Positions 1 to 9,524 of a DNA stretch of 64,000 nucleotides are shown here, piece after piece; position 1 is the stretch's first letter, and each line of letters starts with the position of its first letter. Origin of the DNA: Phytophthora sp. 'mugwort' (Eukaryota > Oomycota > Peronosporomycetes > Peronosporales > Peronosporaceae). The notes beneath the pieces are model-generated. The model was not told where the DNA came from. It was given only the letters and a program-made list of their open reading frames with translations, and did no database searches. The stretch covers positions 2,852,001 through 2,916,000 of the forward strand of contig JAUCEF010000014.1 in the NCBI GenBank assembly GCA_033558025.1. Direction: 5' to 3'. The position numbers and the translations under genes were made by a program.

Positions 1-690
1 TCATCCAACGTGTGAAGCTTGTCATCCAGCGTGTTGAGCTTGTTTCTGAATTGTTCATTCGCCTTTATCAGTTGCTCATTCGCATCATCTTTCGCGTTCA
101 ATCGTTCCCATATTTCGTTCATGGTGATTTCCTTAGCAGGAGGTGGCTCAGCTGGTGAAATTTGGTCCGATGAGGAAGCTTTCTCTTCTGTTTCCTGTTA
201 TTGCTCCGTTTCGATACCAGATTCACTTGCAAGGAAGCGCTCTCGTCAGGGGGAATGATAATACGCGAAATAATTTTCGTTTCAGTGTGTTGTCGATCCA
301 CGTCTCCATGAGCGTCTGCCGATCGACAATAGGATCGAGTGCTCCCGCTTGAAGCGACAGGTGCCAGTTGCTTCCGCGGAATTACGTTCCACTTGATTGC
401 GAAAGTCGCGGGACTGAAGAAACTCTTCAATCTTCGGGTTGTTCCGGAAAGAAATCAATCGCACGTGGGGGTCCCGCGCTAGCACGAGACAAACTTTTCT
501 GTCGGCACAATTGCCTCCAGCCGCCTTCATTTGAGCAAGGAATTGCCTGCTGGTTCTTTCTCCTCATCTTTTCCTTTCTTCTTTCTCGCGATAAGCTTCT
601 TCTGAAGCCGTTGCTGCATCGCCGCTTCTCTTTTCTTTTTGCCCTTTCTGGACAGTATAGTACTGTACTTTACCGGTATTCCGCGCTATA
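1..690 (-). pseudogene. Decayed coding remnant, charged coiled-coil protein
   Basis: No family recognised. Read on the minus strand, plausible protein segments appear in different frames. Around 540-650 there is a Lys/Arg/Glu-rich stretch (KGKKKREAAMQQRLQKK). At 350-530 a segment begins MKAAGGNCADRK. At 240-340 another contains DPIVDRQTLMETW. At 1-235 a Pro-rich linker leads into a heptad-like helix (MNEIWERLNAKDDANEQL) that runs off the window edge. The frame changes and an in-frame TAA near 205 indicate decay, although an unrecognised intron could explain one of the changes. The plus-strand ORFs here look like shadows. Confidence 0.3.
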
Positions 691-849
691 TTAATACGTG
701 TAGTGACATGAGCCAACTAACGGTACTAAAAATACTATCTGAGGGAACACAAGTTTTCTATTAATGCAAAGCTTACATACTTACATACAGTTGTAGAATA
801 CAAGCATGTTTTACATGTACCTCCCCTTACTATTATTTTTTACTGATAT

Positions 850-1560
850 ATTTGAAGTTAGTAATATACTAAGATGGCGTACTCACCTGAACAATACCTC
901 GCTAACAAAGCGCATTAAAGCAGCACAGAAGCGCTACTACCAGCGCACACGCGACGCTCGTTATCGTATCAAAAGAACTACGACAATAAGAAAGAGAGCA
1001 GACTCGAGCTCGCAAGCGTAAGCCAAGAACCGAACTTAACGAAACAGAAAGCGAACTTAATGGTGAAACCGAACTTAACTAGGTAATAAAACCAGTTCTC
1101 GGATATAAAGTCAAGTATAATATAGCCAATGACTAGCACTGACAACACCACGCTTAAAATTTTGACCGAAGCACTTGGAGACCTTTCCCAATACCATTCA
1201 TCCGGTGGTATTGGCATTCGACAGATGAGAGGTGGATGACAAGGGGTAAGACCGAGATATATCCTCGTCCTAATGTGAACCCTAGATACTACTGTAATAC
1301 CCCAATTAAGCGACACTTTCTTCTTATCGATAAGAACCATCACTTTGTTGGCTGTGGATGTGTTAAGCTATTTGGTGGAGACTACAAAGCATGTCATGGA
1401 TGCCAACATCGTACCGAGGCAGGTACAAGTATTGCAAGGAATGCCGAGACCGTGGTCTAACATCATTTTGTGATGAGAAGCTTGGATTTGGAAAATATGG
1501 AAATCAAAAGCCTATATCACTATTAGTGGATGATGGCTACATCCACTTCCTATTTAAGTG
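850..1560 (+). pseudogene. Cysteine-rich small ORF(s) at the 5' end of a virus-like insertion
   Basis: The stretch is AT-rich compared with the genes at 9.5-19 kb. A first segment starts with ATG near 873 (MAYSPEQYLANK) and continues in another frame as RIKAAQKRYYQR. A second starts near 1130 (MTSTDNTTLKILTEALGD) and, after frame changes, shows Cys pairs (GCGCVKLFGG, ACHGCQHRTE, KYCKECRDRG) that look like a zinc-binding module. Its place immediately upstream of the polymerase remnant suggests it belongs to the same element. No family name can be assigned. Confidence 0.35.
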
Positions 1561-1836
1561 ATACTTTATCTGAAGCCTTTAAACAGGATTTAGCTCACAA
1601 TCTACTACCACAAAAATTGGTACCGGTATGCACCACGACAAATCCATCCAATGGATAAAGGCTAAGGCTGTTGGATATATCTTAAAACCTTAACAATCCA
1701 TACGTCAAATATCTGAATTAGTTAATTTCAGAAATTTTTGTATAGGACTATGATATAAAGTCGATCCTGATACAAGGTCCAACAATTATAAAGTCATATC
1801 TACGAAGAATAATATAGCCAAGAATATATAAGCAAT

Positions 1837-4535
1837 ATGTTTGCATATGAACTCGAAGGATTAAAGAGATTAGATATTCAAGCTGTTAATGGGGTAGCAG
1901 CTACCGTGTTAAGGTACGTGATAGAACCGGTGAGCTGGTTTACGCTAGCATCTTTCACGTCCAATTAACCAGAGATTGGTAGCTAAGCAGTACAATGTTT
2001 CAATATAAACCTTTAAGAAGCAAATGTCGCCTATTACAAGGCTGATCCTAATTATCGTTTTTATAACGGGAAACACATGGAGTCGCACCTGTATGAAGGT
2101 ATCCAGCCTGCTGAGTTCTACGACAAGCTCGAGAACGTGCTTGCTAGCCAAACTAACGCATTCAAGGTAATCGTTGCTCTTGGCTACGATCTCGTAAGCC
2201 TAACAGATGGTAGTTTTACCCAGTACTGACACCGAATCTGGCTAATACTTACGTGTTTAAGACCCCTGTTGCTATCAACAGCACGATCCGACATCCGTAA
2301 GAAAATTATCTCTGAGATCAGGTCGATGGAGTTGTCTAACACTTTAAACTACCCCAAATCTGGGTATAAGCTGAAGACGATTACCGGGTTTAAAGTTTAC
2401 ATTTACTTCCGTGAGCATGCACCCGGTGATAGTGAAGCTGTAATCCCGCAGATTATCCGCGACAACAAGCACGTAATCAACTTCACTAAAACCAACAACA
2501 AGTGTGTTTTCCACTGTATCGCGTGGTACTTGTATCAGCATGCTAAGAAAGACCCTCGTCGTATCCAGGCTCAGGTGAAGGAAGTATTCAAGCGCTGCTG
2601 CTCCTAGAAGGGTATCGACTACACGCTTAGTCTGTTTCGTAGCTTAAGCCGATTGACCTCCTACATCTCGACGAACTTGAGGAATGCTTTCAATTCGGTA
2701 TTTCGTCTACTCAATGGATGTAAAGACCGGTAATGTTGAGTGTATCCGTCGTAGAGACGGAGCGGCTATGGATATTCTTTCCCACGAGAACCATGCTCTG
2801 TACGTCAAGAACAATGACATGCTTCACGCCAAGTGCCAATGCTCGAAGTGTGAAATGATTTCATTAGCTCTACTAAGCTTCGAGACCATACCAAATATCA
2901 GTGTGAACTTGTAAACATCGAGGTTTCCCGGCTGAACCAAGTATCTACAGACCAGCTACGAACACTACTCGATCGATGCTAACAAAGTACTCCATCAACG
3001 ACATTGACCAGTACCTAGATCATTATCGCGTGTATGACTTTGAGGCCATTCTAAAGCTAGTTATGGCACTGCATGGCGAGAATATTGTCTTCACCATGAC
3101 ATATTCCCGTGTCAGTATCTGTAGCTGATAGATTAACCGAGGAGGTGCGGTGCTTTGTCAACGATGAACCGAAGATGCTACTAACGGACATGTTCAATTA
3201 TATTCACGAGCTATCGATCAAGATCCAGCAGTACAACGTGCACAAGTATGAAATCCTTCTGCGGAAAATTATCGATGCCCACGGCTTGACAGGTATGGAG
3301 ATTCCAGGTGCTACACTTGATAATACCTATAAGATGATCGCTGTGGACGGTTGGATTCAGGAAGGGAAGTATGCAAGCTTCTTCGATTTTTCCATAGCAC
3401 CCTCGGGTTTGGTAGCAGAGGTCTGACTATGGTAAGATTAAGCAGCAACTTGATTAAATTCCAGTGCTTGGCTTCAACAGCGATCGCTACGATATCAATT
3501 GATTAAGAACGATCTCTTCGCCGTTATTGGCACAGACACATTAAATCGGTTATCAAAACTCCTAGCTACATGTGCATTGCGACGTCGGACATGAAAATGC
3601 TCGATATTAACAACTATGTACTAGCTGGTACGAGCTACGCAAAGTACCTCAGCACCTATCAAGGAGCTGCAAATGTGACAACATGATTCGATGTGTGTGC
3701 GGCTTAGGTAAGGGTGTTTTCCGTATAAGTTCATTACCTCATTCAACGTTCTTAGCCAGACTACGATTCCTCCTAAGTCAGCTTTCGATAGGGATCTACG
3801 TGGAGCTAGCATCAGCGACGACGACTATAAGCGCGTACAATTCGTCTGGGAGCACTATGGAATGAAGTCGATCAATGACCTGCTGATCTGGTACAATAAC
3901 TTGGATGTGATGCCATTCTTTAAAGCCATCAAGGCTCAGCGTGAGTTGTTCAAGCGTTTTGATCTTGACATGCTTACCGATGGAGTATCACTACCTGGTC
4001 TATCGGAGAAAGTAATGTATCAAACATGCTTTGACAATCTTCAATAACCTAGCAAGAAGTCTTTTCAAGCGTTTCGGTTTCCGAGCAAGCGTATGAGCGG
4101 CTACAAGAGTCAGGATGTTGAGGTTAAGCGTGAGTTTGGTCTGACGCTAGGGCATCTAGATAGACTGTTCAATCAACAGAAGTATATCGGTAGTCTTTGC
4201 TATGGTCCTTTGAGCGCTGAAACTGCCTCAGCTGATCGGATCAATAACAAGCTTGGGCACATCGACGGCAATATCTTGATTCGTTGCAGTTCGTGCAACA
4301 CCGCTCGAAAGGCTATGTCTCTCAAGAGGTTTCGCTATAAGAAGCTGCTTGAGTTCAATTCAGACAGACTGGTCTATCAATTGACAAGGAGGAGAAAGAC
4401 ATCTACGGCAAGATGAAAGCTGACATTGCTGGTGGTCCATCAATTATCTTCAACCGCATTGCCAAGCGCAACGAGACCAAGATTCGTGGTGGGAAGTTGT
4501 AACTGGATACGATGCTAATGCTCTATATCTCTGAC
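1837..4535 (+). pseudogene. Protein-primed family B DNA polymerase (Polinton/virophage type), decayed
   Basis: The remnant reads across many frames. The start region (MFAYELEGLKRLD, 1837) leads to a segment around 2150-2260 (TNAFKVIVALGYDL). At 2440-2600 lies VINFTKTNNKCVFHCIAW, which resembles the N-terminal region of Maverick/Polinton polymerases where NxxCLFxA-type motifs occur. Next come a Cys module (HAKCQCSKCE, about 2830-2860), an exonuclease-like YRVYDFEA (about 3020), a second exonuclease-like FNSDRYDIQLIKND (about 3470-3510), and KSINDLLIWYNNLDV (3860-3910). An HNH/EndoVII-like finger follows at 4240-4340 (ADRINNKLGHIDGN, then CSSCNTARK). Polymerase motif A (GYDANALYL) is at about 4505-4533, followed directly by TGA. 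Motifs B and C are missing, so the gene is truncated as well as frameshifted. In such elements this enzyme replicates linear DNA from a protein primer. Confidence 0.72.
4240..4345 (+). other. HNH / endonuclease-VII-like finger inside the polymerase remnant
   Basis: Within one open frame the order is SADRINNKLGHIDGN, then LIRCSSCNTARKAMSL. This D-R-hydrophobic-x-N...H-x-x-GN...C-x-x-CN-x-x-R/K layout is typical of the His-Asn-Cys finger of HNH and recombination-endonuclease-VII folds. It lies between the exonuclease region and polymerase motif A and appears to be part of the same polypeptide. Motif recognition only. Confidence 0.55.
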
Positions 4536-4690
4536 TCTCGGTAATGACATGCCGTGCGGTGTGTGTCATAGCTAAACGCTTTCCTGTGCCAGATTTTTGA
4601 GCTCGAACAGCTTTAGCATACGATTCAGGATGAACATGAAGCGTAGCGCCAGAACCACTCAACTCATCCTTAGTCAAGGATAGAGTACGA
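4530..4690 (-). pseudogene. Small basic virion-protein-like remnant
   Basis: The minus strand reads LSLTKDELSGSGATLHV, then SYAKAVRAQKSGTGKRLAMT. The pattern LTK...KAxRAxKSGxGKRLxMT resembles the short basic proteins often encoded next to capsid genes in Polinton-like and larger DNA viruses. It lies between the polymerase (plus) and capsid (plus) remnants on the opposite strand. No proven family; the call rests on pattern and neighbourhood. Confidence 0.35.
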
Positions 4691-5446
4691 ATCCGAGGCT
4701 GGAATCCTTGCTGCTTCTGCTGGGTTCAATATTGCTTGGGGTGCTGTTGTCAATGCGCTCAAGCCTACTGTTGATGGTACTTACATGCCTTTACCACTTC
4801 TCGTCTTTATATTTCGTTTGGGCATCTTGAGAATCCTCAAGCGATCATCTCAAAGCCAGTCAAGAAGGTTCGGTTTAACGATGGCTACGCTCAGTGGTCC
4901 TACCAGCGCGCAGGCACTGGTAATCAATCGACTCAATTTAATGCTGCATTCGATCTCCAGCTATCAGCTTCTATTAATAATTCAAAATATGTAATCTTGA
5001 TGCCTTTTGCAGAGCAAACTGGTAGTTTTGCCTCAGCAGCAGTTCAGAAGTTCCAAAGTCCTTTCGATTCAGCTCCTTGGACTCTCCACCCCGGATCCAG
5101 TATTAGAAACTTTAAGTTCGTATCGGTTCCCAGCAGACCTTCGATATCAGCCATGACTACGATTTTTACCACTTCACTAGTGAGATAGCTAATAAATCGC
5201 TTCGATCAATAGTGATCTCACCCCTGAGTTGGTTAATGGTCTTTTGACTATCCGACGTGGTCTCTAACTAACCGTGTTCTTATACTGACGTTAGTCGTCT
5301 AACAGAGCGTGATGTTCCCAATCAATTCAGATCCAAGGTGTGAATGCCGGATGCCAGGGCACCAATATGTTGGTATTGATTGTGTCTGAACAAGAACTAA
5401 CCTTCGACAGACTAACCAGTGAGATTTTGGATTTTACCACAGCTTA
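4690..5446 (+). pseudogene. Major capsid protein, C-terminal part (double-jelly-roll type), decayed
   Basis: Segments in alternating frames give a coherent structural-protein C-terminus: FNDGYAQWSYQRAGTGNQST (about 4870-4930), SASINNSKYVILMPFAE (about 4965-5015), QSPFDSAPWTLHPGSSI, then IGSQQTFDISHDYDFYHF (about 5120-5175). It ends with GTNMLVLIVSEQELTFDRLT, closing at a TAA near 5446. The 'virtual Gln/Ser-rich body, conserved NGxxxxx, C-terminal LVLIVxE...D' layout is what I associate with Polinton/virophage-like capsid proteins. The N-terminal half is unrecognisable. Together with the upstream polymerase it marks a virus-like insertion rather than a cellular gene. Confidence 0.6.
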
Positions 5447-5466
5447 AGAAAAAACATACGCTTAGT

Positions 5467-5787
5467 TTAGTTTAATTCTGCTAAGAGCTTAGGACACTTC
5501 TCAATTACAAATTGACTATTACGAAGCCAATCAATGTAATTGGGATCAATTCGACTGATCTGCTTGAGAGACTTCCCTCGAAATTTCCCCCACGTCATCA
5601 TATATGAATTATCGTCAGTTAGGAATTTGGAGGGTAAGAATATTTTTACCTCCTCCCCAACATTTAAACTGGGTTGATTAAATACCCATCGACAATAACC
5701 AGGATCACAAGAATATACTTCTTCAATCTGTGTGCCCTTGTATTTTTCAGAAGTTAATTCGTTCGACTTGCTTTCAGTTGGGTCTAT
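5467..5787 (-). pseudogene. ExoX C-terminus-like tandem modules, fragment
   Basis: An open minus-strand segment of 106 codons ends at TAA (5467-5469) and is preceded by a TAG at 5788-5790; no upstream ATG is available in frame. It contains two copies of the short module seen at the C-terminus of exodeoxyribonuclease X-like proteins: KYKGTQIEEV followed by DPGYCRWVFNQ, then GKFRGKSLKQI followed by DPNYIDWLRNS. In viruses and phages such modules often follow a DEDDh nuclease, which is not visible here. The position just after the capsid remnant suggests it belongs to the same insertion. Confidence 0.5.
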
Positions 5788-6027
5788 CTATATACACAGC
5801 CCCTTAATTGTTTTGAGAAAGATTTATTAATTAGGGAGGTGCATGGTACTGGTGCTGAAGGAACCTGTCTCAGACATGGTTAATATTCAATAGATGACTC
5901 ATAACGCTCTGAGGTTATGAATTGGTTGTCTGGTTAGAAACACTACTGGTCATTAGAAACGGTAAACCTACTCTCCTTGTAACAATATGTTAAGGAAAAA
6001 AAACTGCCGGCGTAATCTTCCAGTATA
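5788..6027. other. Stretch without recognisable gene
   Basis: AT-rich sequence between the ExoX-like fragment and the first pogo-like element. I see no open frame with protein-like composition and no clear terminal repeat that would mark the end of the virus-like insertion. Confidence 0.5.
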
Positions 6028-6629
6028 CCGCATTTCGCATGTTGATAAGCGATACTGCATCTTAAGCGATACACACCAAAATAGACCAATCAGAATCAGT
6101 AATAGTGCGCACTCATTATCGCATGTTAAGAAATACACCGGAAAATTTACTTACTGACTGCTATTTTCGGATGGTGCCCGTACCTCCACGGGCTGCCCCC
6201 GACAAGGAGGTCCTGGTCGGAAGAAGAACCAACACGGACTGAACGGTGATCGTCGAGAAGAAGCTAACCATTCTCGACTGTCTTGAGCTGACCGGTATGC
6301 GCCCCACCATAGAAAGATTTTACCACTCACTTAACAAGCAGTTCTACTCGTCAAAACACACGCAAATTATGCGCTGGCGGCGCGAGCACAGCAAGCTCGA
6401 GGCTGCAGCGGCTAAAGGAAGAAGCGGGCATCAAAAACTTCGAGCCATTGAAGTCGGCACCGTCCTTGTTAGCGCTGTAGAGGAGGCGGTTGTTGTCTGG
6501 GTTAACGATCTTCGAAGAGAAGGTATCCCTGTATCGACACAGATGCTATGCGATTCTCGACGTATCAGCTTTTAGCGATATCCCTACCCCTAGGTACATG
6601 TGGTGTGACTGTTAACATGCGAAATGCGG
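6028..6629 (+). mobile_element. Short pogo-like DNA transposon derivative with TIRs
   Basis: The ends are inverted repeats. The left reads CCGCATTTCGCATGTT from 6028, and its reverse complement ends at 6629 (AACATGCGAAATGCGG). Each end is flanked by TA (6026-6027 and 6630-6631), the target duplication expected for Tc1/mariner/pogo elements. Inside is only the N-terminal, DNA-binding part of a transposase, so the 602-bp copy is non-autonomous. The first six bases CCGCAT are the same as in the larger element at 7133-9454, but the rest of the TIR differs, suggesting a sister family. Confidence 0.75.
6171..6575 (+). pseudogene. Truncated pogo-like transposase, DNA-binding region only
   Basis: Starts at ATG 6171 and has an in-frame TGA at about codon 24. 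It then reads through a helix-turn-helix region (LTILDCLELTGMRPTIERFY) and a CENP-B-type HTH block (VVVWVNDLRREGIPVS) before stopping at 6575. The same WVNDLRxxGIPV block occurs in the transposase at 7741-9212, which supports homology. The catalytic DDD domain is absent; the deletion removed everything up to the right TIR. Confidence 0.7.
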
Positions 6630-6639
6630 TATACTACTT

Positions 6640-6885
6640 ACCACATGGACACGAAACGTTATGATGAAGTCGAGCCTTAAATGTAATATCCATCATTTTC
6701 TCTGCTTTTTCAATATCCGATACTGCTACAGGGAATTTACTTATCGGATGGATCCAACACCTATCCTTCGATTTCGATTATTGTTTTTAGACACAGCTCA
6801 CCAGTTTTCATAATAAAGTTGCACATCGTTAATATCGAAACCCTGTATATATACTAGTAGTTTATCCTTCTGGATGAACATTTTG
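6640..6885 (-). pseudogene. Possible coding remnant
   Basis: On the minus strand two protein-like pieces occur: MFIQKDKLLVYIQGFDINDV (about 6800-6880) ending at a stop, and in another frame a piece with DIEKAEKMMDITFKARLHH (about 6650-6720). Base composition is like the virus-like stretch at 0.85-5.8 kb, so the 6028 transposon may have inserted into it. No family is recognised and chance cannot be excluded. Confidence 0.25.
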
Positions 6886-7132
6886 TTTTTTTTTTCAAAA
6901 TCTATCCGAGTTTTCTTGAGTCTCAAAAGGGTTGTGAAAGTACTTCTGAAGCGTTGGTTGCCGTTGTGCTCTCAGGTGATCGAGAGGTCGCGTGGTTGGA
7001 ACCACTGATTGTCGCTTCTAACAAAAGGGAGGAGATCTAAAACTACCTTCTACAGTGGTGGTGCTTTCTCTCGTTCTAAGGCGGTCGAGAGGTTGTGTCG
7101 CTAAACTCGTTGCATTGCACTAGAAACGGTTA

Positions 7133-9454
7133 CCGCATAACAGAACTCATATTTCACACCCAGCCTGCATTGAAATCGTCTGTTTGAGGCCGCAAGAAAA
7201 AGAACACCAAAAACTTAGCTTGCATCTGGTAACTGAATAGCGGGATAAGGTTAAATGATTGGCGTTCCTGCGAGTGGCTTGCGGCGGCGGCTTTTTTTTT
7301 TAGCTCAGTGTTGGATTGATCGCGCCGCGAATTGAGGGGGGACTGGGTGTCCTAGCAGGGTTGTCGCCTTACCAAAGGTTAATGCCCCATCCAACACGAG
7401 AAGGTGAGCGCTGCGTTGCTACTACTACCATATTGGTGCTATTTACTATTCTGACTTGCGCTGTTTGTGTCATGCAGGTCATTTTGACGGCCTACCATTG
7501 TAGAGTAATGGGAAAACATCCGCGGATGGACGATGGTTCGATACTCCAGTGGCCTGAACCAAGCGCGGCGCTGGCCAGCTCGACGACGTGCGACTTTCGT
7601 CAAGAGGCGTGGTGCGACAGTTTCAGTCAAGGGGTGCGGTACGGACGGGTGTGACACCAAGGGTCGTGTCAATGTCGTCTACAGCCTGACATATCAGTTT
7701 GAAGGGTCGTCTATTTTAAGGGTAACGCTGTTCAAAATTGTCATTCCACTGTTAGTTCTTCTTCTTCCTGCACTGCAATGTCCTTTCGCGGGTCTATTTG
7801 TTGTAGTGGCACGCACTGTTGCTGCAGAAGGCGAATTAGCTCTCTCCAATTTGGCTCAGGGCTTGATTCTTCCTCATGATCCGGTGGTGTTACTTGAAGC
7901 GGTCGTGCCGTTTTGAACTCATTAACAATTCTAGCAGTAGTTAGTGATAGTCATGAATGCTTGATCCACCCAATGACGTCGGATATTGAGGGCGCCGTCA
8001 TCTTGAACGCGGACCCGCGACTTGCGAGCGAAATTAAGCTAGAAGAAACTCTATCCATTGCTTGCGTAGGTACTCTTTGAGTGGATGATTCCACGCCACA
8101 TCGGCCGGCTGACACACGTATGTGTAGCCTGGAGGGACCTTCATTAGCTCGACTTCAGAAGCTTAGCACAGACCGACACATCATAGCGCCGATGCCCCGA
8201 AAAGTCATCCCGCAAAAGCAACACGGGCACGTGCGTGTTTTCTCTGCGACCAAAATGGTAATTCGATGGACAGCTCGCTGTTCCACCATCCAGCTCCGTT
8301 GCCATAGATTCGGACACCCACCTGCTCTTCTTGCAGCTCGTTCCAGAGCTGTCGACCAAATCCATGGCGAAGAACAGCGTTTTCTCGCGCTGTCTCGGCG
8401 ATCTTTGATGGCGGGTCTTAAAGACGAGGAAGGGGCCCGCTCTGTTTCCATCACTATCAGCCAGCAGCATCACAGTCACTCGCTCCTTGGATTTCCCGGC
8501 GCATTTTACCCAAACCATCTTCGCCCCCCTGGTGTTGACCGTGGCTGTAGGAACATATTCGTAGTTCACACCTATACAACGAGCGTTAGAACAAATAAAC
8601 ATATTCAAAGCATAGTCAGTCGCACCTGTCTGGTCGGCATTGTAGACCTTGGTAATTTTGAGCTCCTTCATTTTGGCACAAACTTGGCGACGAAATCTGC
8701 CAGCTTCTCGCGGGCGTCTTCCGGTGTCGTCTGCCTCTCCCTTGTTCTACGCCGGATCGACAACTTTTCCGGCGCAGGAAGTGCTTCCGCCATGACCAGG
8801 ATGCTGCGAAAGCGCCGCGAGGAAGCCCTGCAGCAGCGTAGAGGTCGCGCGCTTGCAGCTTCAACATCAGCCCCGTCACGGGAATACCATCTGCTCGGAG
8901 GTCATTTACCCACCTCGCTCCTCCGCCGCTTCGGGTAGAGTAGCGCCCATTCCACGGGACCTGTGGCGGTGACGCTGCGCACTTAGCCTCAATCAGTCTG
9001 CGATTGGCCTTCCACGAGTAGCAAAGACGCTTTTTAGATCGCACATATGAGCGAACCAGAGCTGGATAGAATCGCTGGATAGTCTCCTCCATGCTATGGT
9101 ACTCGAGAAACTTTAGTACACGCAGCTTGAAGCGATAGGATACCGCCCCTCGTTTATATATTTTGGCTTTGGAGCCATTTCCCGTAGTTCTCTTTCTCCC
9201 AGTGCGAGGCATGGTGCAGGGCGTGGATAACTATGTTGCAGATGGGGTCTTGGCTCGAATTGGATTCTTGTGCGAATCTGGCGCGGGCTCTGCTTAAGTC
9301 TACAGTCTAGACGACTGGTTTTGGAGAGCTGTGAACTATAATCTTCAATTAAAGGTAAGAAGTTACATTTTACTTATTAGTGTACTAGCTCGTGATTGGC
9401 TAGTCGAAGGTGCGAACTATGAGATATCTGCGAACTATGAGTTCTGTTATGCGG
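7133..9454 (-). mobile_element. Full-length pogo-like DNA transposon (2322 bp)
   Basis: Terminal inverted repeats are visible. The left end is CCGCATAACAGAACTCATA from 7133, and the right end is its reverse complement ending with GCGG at 9454. TA dinucleotides flank both ends (7131-7132 and 9455-9456). The single gene inside is a decayed DDD transposase on the minus strand. The 600 bp between the left TIR and the end of the transposase hold no other recognisable gene. The element sits 70 bp downstream of the nucleoside hydrolase gene. Confidence 0.85.
7741..9212 (-). pseudogene. Pogo-like transposase (HTH + CENP-B HTH + DDD), frameshifted
   Basis: ATG at 9210-9212 opens a basic N-terminus, then an HTH (SYRFKLRVLKFLEYHSMEET) and the CENP-B-type block WVNDLRADGIPV. 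The catalytic triad of the DDE_1 domain is readable: VYNADQTG (first Asp, about 8630), LLLRDDFSGH (second, about 8185) and QPADVAWNHPLK (third, about 8085). A 54-nt intron (8572-8625: GTGCGA donor, TTCTAAC branch-like sequence, TAG acceptor) splits the codon after ADQT and rejoins to GVNYEYV. Decay shows as a scrambled frame around 8940, a shift near 8790, a missing base near 8671, a shift near 8150 and a TGA near 7952. The reading ends at TGA 7741-7743. It would have cut and pasted its own TIRs; this copy cannot. Confidence 0.82.
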
Positions 9455-9524
9455 TAGCCCTACTCTCATTGTTAAATTATGCTAAGAAAAAAAAACGCCG
9501 GAGCTATCTGCTGGCTATTACTAC

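Noticed and set aside
8081..8938. 285-codon plus-strand ORF
   Set aside because: Lies opposite the pogo-like transposase, whose catalytic motifs are readable on the minus strand.
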